Positions 21,888 to 31,000 of a stretch of 64,000 bases of DNA are shown here, piece after piece. The stretch covers positions 4,558,112 through 4,622,111 of the forward strand of contig NC_069085.1 of the NCBI RefSeq assembly GCF_947172395.1, written 5' to 3'. Each line of letters begins with the position of its first letter. Positions within the stretch are counted from its first letter, which is position 1. Origin of the DNA: Bicyclus anynana. Taxonomy: Eukaryota > Arthropoda > Insecta > Lepidoptera > Nymphalidae. Made by a program: the position numbers and the translations under genes. The notes under the pieces were generated by a model that worked only from the letters and a program-made list of their open reading frames with translations, was not told where the DNA came from and ran no database searches.

Positions 21888-23854
21888 ATGTTACAACCAA
21901 TAAAGCATGTTTTAAATCAGAAGCGGATTATTCTCGCGAGTGGTTCACCAAGGAGAAAAGAATTGGTCGAGAATATTGTAAGAATTAGTATGCATTAATA
22001 TTTAATTAAATTCGGTTCTAAGAGACCCTGAGATCCTAACCCTTAGCTCTTTGACACAGCCAATTTAGTTCCGTCATATTTATAGGTTTATATTCATTAT
22101 TTCAGGGCCTAAAAGCAGAGCTTTGGCCCTCACTATTTGAAGAAAACTTGGACCCGAGATCCTTCAAGACCTTCTCAGCTTTTGTGGAAGAGACGGCTCT
22201 GCAGAAAGTACTCGAAGTAGAGGCTAGAGTGATAGCCCAAGGGACACTTCCCGACGTTATTATAGGAGCTGATACTATGGTGACAATGGATGGCAACATG
22301 TTTGGTAAACCAACCTCAGAGTCAGAAGCTTTTGATATGTTAAAAAGGCACGTAGAATTGTTTGAATATAATTTTTTGGTTAAAAATCAAAGTAATTGTG
22401 TAGTTTATATAATATGTTTAAAAGACAAACAGAAAATATCTCTGGCAAGTATGAGGCTTTACAAGAAAGACTAAGAAGCAGTGCTGGATAAAGATAACTT
22501 GATGCCCTAAGTAGTCATCCCCTGTGGAACCCCTATTCTTATGTGAACTACAAAGAATTGATTAAAAAAAAATGTTTTTTTGTAGTTGCTTTAAATTTCT
22601 TGTATTTGTTTTTTTTCTTGGTCATCTCTGGTGCTCCCCTAGAGCCTTAAGATTTAGGTGCCTTAAGTAATTGCTTAAATAGCTTATAGGCTAATCTAGT
22701 ACTGCTAGAAAGTAAAAAAGAACATGCTATGCTTCCCGAGCATTGTGTAGTGCATTTCCATGTGTGACCTGCAGTGTGTTGCGCTATTATGCTGGCACTA
22801 CAAGATGATCTATCACCATAACATCATAGCAAAAACCTGGCTTCTGTTGTTGGCTTGTTCATGTTCAACTAGGCACTCTTGGAACTCATCTTTTCTTAAG
22901 TTTACTACTTATCAGTATTACTATAAATTATTCAAATGTACTGATCATCTGATACTTAATGATTCTCTTACTTTGACTTGCCTAAAAACTGGAAGTAAGC
23001 ATGAAAATTTGTATTTAGTCTTTCAGGTCGGAGTCACACTGTGTTCACGGGAGTGGTAGTGAAGCTGCCCAACAGAGTCGTCAAGTTCACAGAAACAACA
23101 AATGTGATGTTTGGCCAGCTAGACGATGATCAGATCAAAGGTTACATTGCTACAGGAGAACCAATGTAAGTTACAATATATGGAAATGACAGTAAAGGAT
23201 TTGATGTGGCCCTAGTTGCTGGATTTGTAACTAGAATAAAATGTCATCACATGTTGACAGCCCTGTGTCATAGTTGGTTTACATTCTGCATCCATGGTCA
23301 TGGGTTTGATTCCCACAACTAAACTATTTGTGTGAAATATATATCATGAAATCAGCTATCTTGGTCCCATGTGTGTATTGATTGTTTAATTACAAATGTA
23401 TAGCTGAGATTCTTTTGGTACATAATGTCTATTGACTTGGGGAGTGAGTTTGTGAATGCGTTACGAAAAGTGTAATTGGCTTCTAAGATGCGCGCTGCCA
23501 TCTACAGAAATAGTGAAAAGGTGTTTGTTATTTTATACAATAGATGGCGCTCTTAGATAACTTTGAAACAATCCCTTTTTGTACTTACACTTCAAGAAAC
23601 TGTTGCAATACAGTTATGCCTGAAGATGGCGCTTTTTTTTAAAAGAAGTTTTGGTTTAGTCTTGTGTCTAAAGCACACTTGTGTTTTTATTGATTTTCCA
23701 CAGGGACAAAGCTGGAGGCTACGGTATACAAGGCGTGGGCGGTACGTTCGTAGAGCGCGTGGAAGGGGACTATTTCACGGTAGTGGGCCTGCCGCTGTAC
23801 CGGCTGTGCTCCGTGCTCTACGACCTGTTCAAGGACATAGAGGAGATTAAATAA
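21888..23854 (+). CDS. Maf/ASMTL-like nucleoside triphosphate pyrophosphatase
   Basis: Four exons, 21888-21977, 22106-22347, 23019-23165 and 23704-23854, give 209 aa, the usual Maf length. Maf proteins hydrolyse dTTP, UTP and modified NTPs to monophosphates, cleaning the nucleotide pool in the cytosol. ASGSPRRKELVE near residue 18 is the substrate-binding signature; IGADTMV carries the catalytic acid, GKP follows, then LSGRSHTVFTGV and GGYGIQGVGGTFVERVEGDYFTVVGLP. No methyltransferase half of ASMTL follows, so this is a stand-alone Maf. Exon 2 must end in phase 2 at AAAAAG before GCACGT: the best alignment (FDMLKS-LSGRSHTV) needs a GC-AG intron. A weaker GT alternative (GTTTGA, 22360) would add four residues. 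AATAAA overlaps the TAA stop (23850-23855), so the 3' UTR may be very short. Confidence 0.9.
22348..23018 (+). other. Maf intron 2, probably GC-AG
   Basis: The intron opens AAAAAG|GCACGT and closes TATTTAG|TCTTTCAG. The acceptor seven bases upstream of the more obvious CAG is required to encode the conserved LSG. Apart from this the intron is AT-rich and without further features. Confidence 0.5.
23255..23400 (+). repeat. tRNA-derived SINE-like fragment
   Basis: Contains CATAGTTGGTTTACA and the B-box-like GGGTTTGATTCCCA about 45 bp later, then AT-rich sequence. It sits in the third Maf intron. The family is uncertain. Confidence 0.4.
23494..23633. promoter_or_regulatory. Cluster of three CTCF-like motifs
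   Basis: AGATGGCAGC (minus, 23494-23503), AGATGGCGCT (plus, 23542-23551) and AGATGGCGCT (plus, 23624-23633) each fit the AGRKGGCRSY core of CTCF. They lie 40-80 bp apart in the last Maf intron. The first is opposite in orientation to the other two. Confidence 0.4.
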
Positions 23855-24288
23855 AAGCTTCTTTAGCCATTTTGGGCACTTTTGACATGGTAAAATAGCA
23901 TTGAACTAATATGAGCACCATATACATGATATACATAACCTATACCCGCGACTCAGTCCGGAAAAAGTGTAAACTTTCATTCCTTTTTAACCGACTTCAA
24001 AAAGGAGGAGGTTCTCAATTCGGTCGGTATTTTTTTTTTATGTATGTACACCGATTACTCAAAGACGCCTGGACCGATTTCAAAAATTCTTTTTTTGTTT
24101 GAAACGGTATAGTCGCCATTTGGTCCCATTGCCATCATGTCAAGATCTGATGATGGAATCTTGGAGAAGTTGAGGGGAACTTTCAAAAATTGTATGAGTG
24201 TCTAGTGTGTTCGTATACTTTTCCATTTAGTACTACAATTTCATGAAAGTTTAAAATCGATCTGATGATAGAGCCATAAAACAGACGA

Positions 24289-24661
24289 GGGAACTCCTCG
24301 GCGATTTACAGCAGTTACCTTGTGTTTGGGCTTAATTAATTTGTATTAATGAGAACTTTCCACATAGATAGGTTGTGACTGTCATTTAGGGGTTTGGTGA
24401 TGAAGACCAAGGACAATTAAGGGAACTCCTTAACAGTTTACAGTATCTACCTTGTGTTTGGCCTTGATTAATTCGTATTGCTGAGAACTTTCTACCTAAA
24501 TGAGTTGTGTCTGTTATTAGGGGTCTGATGATGAAGATCAAGGTCAATTAAGGGAACCCCTTAACGGTTTACGGTAGCTACCTTGTGTTTGGGCTTGATT
24601 AATTTGTATTGCTGAGAATTTTGTACCAAGATGGGTTGTGACTGTCATTAGGGGTCTGATG
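24289..24661 (+). repeat. 131 bp tandem repeat, about three units
   Basis: Units start at 24289, 24421 and 24552, each opening GGGAAC(T/C)CCT. They share TACCTTGTGTTTGG, TGAGAA-TTT, GTTGTG-CTGT and AGGGGT(T/C)TG. Units differ by roughly 10-15% by eye. The block is flanked by ACCGACTTCAAAA repeat sequence on both sides, so it probably belongs to one composite element. Confidence 0.75.
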
Positions 24662-24713
24662 TATTCGTTTGAGATGAAATTTTACACTAAAAATGTAAAA
24701 ATAATAAAAATTA

Positions 24714-25050
24714 TAATAAAAAAAATACAACCGACTTCAAAACCTAAAAACGTACCCACTAAACTAAAAAGCGAAAAATAACATCATAATATGTTCTACC
24801 TACTGATCAGTATGAAGGCGGTGTTAGCCGGTATTGTCTTAATTTAAGCCATTTCTGACAGGACCACATGAAACAACACTGTCTGCAAAATATAAATCTA
24901 TAAGATATTCTCACACGGCTTGAATACATCACCGGCTTAGCACCGCCTTCATACTGATCAGCAGGTAGAACATATTATGATGTTATTGTTCGCTTTTTAG
25001 TTTAGTGGTTACGTTTTAAGATTTTGTGAAGTCGGTTGTATTTTTTTTAT
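24714..25050. mobile_element. Fold-back element with about 115 bp inverted arms
   Basis: The left arm (24714-24831) and right arm (24932-25050) are inverted copies. Shared words are AATACAACCGACTTC, ACTAAACTAAAAAGCGAA, CATAATATGTTCTACCT and CTGATCAGTATGAAGGCGGT. A non-repeated 100 bp spacer lies between. A single arm recurs at 37437-37520. No ORF. Confidence 0.75.
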
Positions 25051-25443
25051 TAAAATTTTTTAACCGTATCAATCGAGGCATACTTTTGCCAGCCAAATAT
25101 TGTTGTGTCACCTTACTGTACAATGTTGTAATTCTAAAGTGATTTAATTCATTGACCATATTAAACTTAACGCCTGTTCTTTATAATGTCGAAAAAAATG
25201 TGTTGAAAAATTCTAGTTTAATGTTATGTTACAGTACCTATACGTTAAAATGGAAAGAAAGTTACCCTTAGGTATAGAGTATTTGATTTTGACCTTACAT
25301 TTTTAGTCTTAAAATAAGTGTTATTTTTTTTCAATATTATTAATATTTTTATAGATTAAAAATTGTTTAAAAAATGTATATATTGTTGTATAATTTATAT
25401 TCCTATCTGGGATCGTAGTTTCTCATGTGAATCTAAATAATTA

Positions 25444-25586
25444 TAGCTTGGCAAATTTGTTCGTAAGACTCCCGAAAGTCGGGAGCGGGATAGCGACGGC
25501 CCGCGCGCTCTACTTCATACCCGCGCAGTCCTTTCCCCCCGTCGCCCGCATATCATGGGAGTGTCATCAACGAACTTGCCAAGCTA
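25444..25586. mobile_element. 143 bp MITE with TA duplication
   Basis: Terminal inverted repeats TAGCTTGGCAA... and ...TTGCCAAGCTA, subterminal GTTCG, flanked by TA on each side (Tc1/mariner-like target). The interior is GC-rich. An inverted relative lies at 63193-63343 beside a PhK-beta exon. Confidence 0.7.
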
Positions 25587-25604
25587 TACCTATCTGTAAC
25601 TACT

Positions 25605-25860
25605 GATTATGTTCAACTGCCTCGTTGGTCCACCAGATATCCTATGTGGTTTCAGATCACGAGGTCCTGGGTCAGGCTATGTCATACCTACTGAGTTTAT
25701 ATTTTTTCCAAGAAATTTTCGGTTAAAATTCTTAGCCCAGTGTTGGGAGCATTTTCATTAGGTGGTGACACATCTTACGTAGTTTTCTTTTCAGTAACGA
25801 ATCCGGAGTTAGGTGGTTCTACGCCCAGCCCAGTATTAGTATAGTAATCTATGGGGGTAG
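25605..25860 (+). repeat. Probable tRNA-derived SINE
   Basis: TGCCTCGTTGGTCCACCAGA (A-box region) and CACGAGGTCCTGGGTCAG (B-box region) with typical spacing, followed by a 200 bp body ending GGGGGTAGGGTG. No target duplication was identified. Confidence 0.5.
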
Positions 25861-26451
25861 GGTGTAAAAATCCCATCAATGACAAAGTCGAATAACCTAT
25901 AAATAGATATAATATTGGAAGTAGACTGAAATCGCCTGGTTAATTTAAAAAATATTCTATTGTTTAATAAAAGTGGTATTGAGTGTGCATAGTACGAGGA
26001 CTGTACTCTGTTTACAGTTTTGAACTCAGAAAAGCATGCAGATTACGATTTTGCATATTGCAAAAAGGTTTGTTAGTCCATTATTTTGTTATACACTACC
26101 TACTTTTGTGTCGAGTTTAAAGACTGAACAAATGCTTTGTATAACAGTTTAAATTTTTATTACTTGTTTTAATAAGATTATTCAATTTTACATTATCACA
26201 CTAAAAGCTAAAAAGATAGGTACAAGCAATCATTAAAAAAAATGTCATGTCACTCTAATAGTACTGGCAGAATTCGAGTTCATACGTTCTTATTACCAAT
26301 GATAACATCAGCAAAATACTAAAAAAAAACTTGTCGCGAAAATAAGAATAGACGGGGTTTATCAGGTATGTATTTAAGAGTATATGTGTATAATAAATAG
26401 CATAGATTTAAGAATCGGTACAAGTGATAAATAGTATCATCTATACTAATC

Positions 26452-27826
26452 TATACTTCTATACTAATATTATAAAGAGGTAAAGTTTGTAAGTTTGTCA
26501 CATTTTTTAAATGGGGTAATCTTCGGAACTACTGGTCCGATTTCAAAAATTCTTTCACCAGTAGAATGCTACATTATCGGGGAGTGCTATAGGCTATATT
26601 ATTTATATTAGTATATAAATTCGCCGAGTTAACACAGTTTTTGCCATACAGGTCGGACCGAAAATCCTCTTAAGCAGACTTATTCGCATGCGCTGCCTTA
26701 ACCATTGTGTAAAATTGAAATTAATGTATGGAGGCTTTATGTATCTTTAAAAGTTCTACAAAAAAGTCCGCAACACCATATATCTATCTTCTATATATTA
26801 GCAGATATAGTACCTTTTGTGTTTTAAAAATTATTAATTTTATATATTTAGGTTTGCGTCATTATTTATGCTACTTAACTTAAATCCTTATCAAAATAAA
26901 TTATTTAATAATCACAAGGATATTATGGAGATAAGATTTGCCCTTTATAGTATGTTAATTAGTTAAATAGTTTCGGAGATAATACAGAATTTCTAAAAGA
27001 CGCAGAAATTCCGCTACATGACGCCCCGCGCTTTCAATTACGTAGTTCCCGTTACTGTGTGAATATGTGAATCAAACATAGCCTATGACACTCGCAAATA
27101 ACGTAGCTTTCTATTGGTAAAACAATCTTTCAAATCGGTCAAGTGGATCCAAAGATTATAATTTTAGCATAGAAGTCTCTATTTTCCTTTGTCATCGCAC
27201 CACGCTCATAGGGCTGGACCGATTTTGCTAAGGGTAGGGGTAAGATAGGGAAGGTATAGGGTAGGGTAGGGTAGGGTACAGGTAGGGTAGGGGTTGTGTA
27301 AGTGTAGGGTAGGGGTAGGGTGGGATAGGGTAGGGTAGGGGAGTGTATGCCTAGGTTAGGGGTAGGGCCTACCCCTATCCTACGGCCTAGGGGTAGGGAA
27401 AGGGAAGATTACGGGTAGGGTAGGGGTAGGATACAGTTAGGGTACGGGTAGGGTAAGAGTAGGGTAGAGGTAGGAGATCGATACTGAAGCCTATTTTCTA
27501 TTTTTTGTCTGTCTGTTTGCCTTTTTTTTGACCGGGCATCACGCTGAAACTACAAAATGAATTCAAATGATACTTAAGACGATTTGAGACCATAATACGT
27601 AGAAGGATAATAGGATACTTTTTGTCGCAAAAACAAAGTCAGAAATGGGTGAAGTAGGGGTAGAAAGTTTGTACGGAAAGTCCTTAATTTTTCTAGGTAA
27701 ATGTAAAATGACAAGTGGACTATTTATTAGATATAAGTTATAAAACTTGCAAAATAGAATGTGAAATAGGGGTTGAAAGTTGACATCGATTTTTACGCGG
27801 ACGAAGTCGCGGGCGTCCGCTAGTAT
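26452..27826. repeat. Repeat element with internal TAGGG pentamer array
   Basis: It opens CTAATATTATAAAGAGGTAA and ends ACGCGGACGAAGTCGCGGGC followed by GTCCGCTAGTATTA, the two ends seen in smaller copies (44700-44935 and others). Inside, 27226-27475 is a nearly pure array of GGGTA and GGGGTA units on the plus strand with one inverted stretch (CCTACCCC, about 27366-27385). Short versions of the array occur at the same place in the copy at 5494-5763. Non-coding. Confidence 0.7.
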
Positions 27827-27926
27827 TATACATGAAAGTGGTCTTTAATTAAAAAAAATCTTCTATATTTAATTTATTTATAAATTAAAAAATACTCTGT
27901 GGTTAATGACATGGACATTGATTTGA

Positions 27927-27940
27927 TTTGACGTTTGTGG
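27927..27940 (+). promoter_or_regulatory. TTTGACGTTTGTGG motif upstream of POGLUT
   Basis: Located 92 bp before the POGLUT ATG. It differs at one base from the motif before Maf and mRpL3. No TATA box is evident. Confidence 0.4.
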
Positions 27941-28031
27941 TTTATGATTATGTAAACAAAACAAACAATTATTCTTGTCTCGATGTTTTTAAAATATCTG
28001 AATAAAAGTAAAGATATATAACACTACAAAT

Positions 28032-31000
28032 ATGCCTACATATTTACTTAAATTCACATTTCTGTTAATTTTATTTCACAAGTGTTTATGTTATGAAACA
28101 AAAGTTTTCGGACCAGGATTACAACCTGTAAATATTGTAATGCCGGCTAGATATTTCTTCGTAAATTTTACAGAAATAGACGAAAACTCGTAAGTTATTT
28201 AACCCTTTTAGAATATGTTTTTTGTAGCAATACCTAATAATACAATTGAAGTGTCTGTCTATGATAGTTTTTCTCAAGTATCATTCATTAGAGTAAATAT
28301 GTTCCTTGATCATTAGTCCTATAATCGATCGATCGATAACGATCAAAATACAACCAAGCTTTTTTAAAATTATATTTATCTGTCTTTGTTTGCCCGGGGT
28401 AATTTTTGGAACGGCTGAACGAATTTTAATGGAATTTTAATTGGAAGTTAGAAGAGGTTATTGGGGTATACTTTAAATCCCGGAAAAATCCATCCATTTG
28501 TAAGCAACTGAATTTCAAGTTGCAGCCGTCCGCTAGTTAAAAATAAAACCTTATTTGTTAAAAATAAGTAAAAAAAATTAACTGTTACAGGTATTCCCCT
28601 GATCTAGCAAAAAATTTTGCAGTAGAGATTACTGGAAAATCATTCAAAAAAGATGCCTGCCGACTATGGTCAAATACATTGAATCGAAAAGATGGGACTT
28701 TCATTGTTCGTTATAAATTATATGAGACATGTAGTGAATTGTCCATAAACATTTATTATAAAAACAAGCACATAGAGAATTCTCCCTTTAAATTCAAAGG
28801 TATAATTTTGTACATAGTCATGACAACATTTCTTTTATTATTAACTAAAATAAATTAAAGTGGACTTCATACATTATAATCACATGCAGTTAAGTAAGTT
28901 AGTCAGTTACAAATACCAACTTGTGATGAAGTTGTCTAATGAGAGATTTTTGAGTTCTTTGTGCTCTCTCATCTAGGGAAATATGTAAGCATCGAGTTGT
29001 AGAAACATGTACATTCCTTTCTAAATGATTGGTCGCTCATGAAGCTCTATACCTATACCTCAGGTTGTGGATGCAGGGAATCGTACAATGAGTTCCTAGA
29101 ATGTGCTTCTAAGTTTTACACTCTTATAGACAATGGCTTTTCTACTTAGTATAAAGTAGGCCATTGCCTTGTTTCATTTTACTTTTCATATAAAAAATAT
29201 GTTTCATATATACAGGATAGATATATCGTATCTAGGGCATATTTTGCAACACGAAAGATACCATTTGCTTCAAACCATCATGATGGGCAAGATTGCAGGC
29301 AAAAGAGGTGTAGGAAGAAGAAAGAAGTCCTGGCTACGTAATATAAGGGAGTGGACTGGCATAAAGACCGTCGAAGAACTTTTCCGCCTAGCCATGGACA
29401 AGGAAAAGTTTAGAAAGCTGACCGCCGACCTTCAGTAATGGAGAGGCACTCTTTTTTTTTTTGTGTTCAGTTACATCTATCAGTGATCAGTCGCTTGACT
29501 ATAAACTGAATTTTTCATAGCAGATCATGTTTCTAGTTAAAGGTCACTCCATTAAGTGACTCTTCGTGTTATGGTCCTTTTTTCGGGTATTACTGTCCAC
29601 CACATAATTCATCCACAGTGGATCGCTTTAGCCTTTTGGTCTTACCAGGCGTGATAAGCAATTTGGCAAGACTATTTGTGTGTTCTTGTAGTCTGCTTTT
29701 GTGTTTTATGGCGTACTTTCTTATTTCTTCCTTGACAGTCGGCATTTCAAGATACTCATGCATGTCTGCTGTTTTGGTGAACCAGGGGGCGTTTAGTATT
29801 GTGCGGAATACTAGGTTCTGGTATCTCTGGAGTATCTCAATATTGGAGTGACTGGCTGTGCCCCACAGCTCCAAGCCATACGTCCAGATTGGCTTTAGAA
29901 CACTTTTGTACACGAGTAACTTGTTGTTGAGTGACAGTCTGGAGTGGCGGCCGAGTAACCACATTAAGGATGTAGTGCGAATACGGAGCTCCTCTCTCTT
30001 CTTTTTTATGTGAGCCTGCCAGGTTTGCCTTCTATCTAGATGAAAACCTAGATATTTAGCTTCGTTGCTCTGTGGTAGAGTCTCTTTACCAAGTTTTATC
30101 TCTGGGCAGTTTTCGGGTCTAAGTGTAAAAGTGACGTGAGTAGATTTGGATGCACTGGCTTTGACTCTCCAAATTCGCATCCACTGGTCTATGTCATTTA
30201 GGTGGTTCTGAAGTTTTTGTGATGCCACTTTGGGATTTGTGTTACTACTTAGCGCCGCAGTGTCATCAGCGTACGTTGCTGTGAGGATACCTGGCGTATC
30301 AGGCAAGTCAGCAGTATACAGGGTATAGAGCACTGGTCCCAACACTGATCCTTGCGGGACACCTGCTTTGATTTCGTAAAACTTAGAGCTGTCTTCGCCC
30401 TCCACGACTTGAAATATTCTGTCTTCCAAGTAAGATTTAAGCAGAGTGTAAATGTTGTGTGGGAAGTCCTTTTTTATTTTATATAGTAGGCCTTTATGCC
30501 ACACTCTGTCAAAAGCTTGTTGAACGTCTAAAAAGGCCGCCGAGCAATATTCTTTCTTTTCGAGAGACTGTCTTATTTTATTGACCACTCTATGTACTTG
30601 CTCGACAGTCGAGTGACCTTCCCTAAATCCAAATTGGTGGTCTGGTATGAGAGCTTCTTTTGATATGTGCGTTTTTAATCGTTGCAGAAGTAACTTTTCG
30701 AACAGCTTCGACAACAAAGGTAGGAGACTGATAGGTCTGTATGATGATACCAAGAAGTGATCTTTTCCAGGTTTTGGAATCATGATTATTTGTGATATTT
30801 TCCATATCTGTGGATAGTACGACAATCTTAGTATACCATTAAAGAGAGTTGTAAGAAAGACAATAGCTTTTTTTGGGAGATTTTTAAGGACTTCTGCGGT
30901 TATTAAGTCGAAGCCTGGTGCTTTTCTATTTTCGAGATGTTTTATGGCTCTCAAAACTTCGGCCGTAGTAAAACTTTTGACAGGAGGACTTAGTTGGAGG

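Larger units (their letters stand above)
23855..27926. other. Repeat-rich intergenic region between Maf and POGLUT
   Basis: About 4 kb without any gene. It contains an AACCGACTTCAAAAAGGAGG repeat (23990-24290), a 131 bp tandem repeat (24289-24661), a long inverted repeat (24714-25050), a TA-flanked MITE (25444-25586), a tRNA-SINE (about 25605-25860), and a repeat element (26452-27826) with an expanded TAGGG array. Confidence 0.65.

Noticed and set aside
27226..27475. Interstitial telomere
   Set aside because: The unit is TAGGG/TAGGGG, not the insect TTAGG, and the array sits inside a known interspersed repeat.
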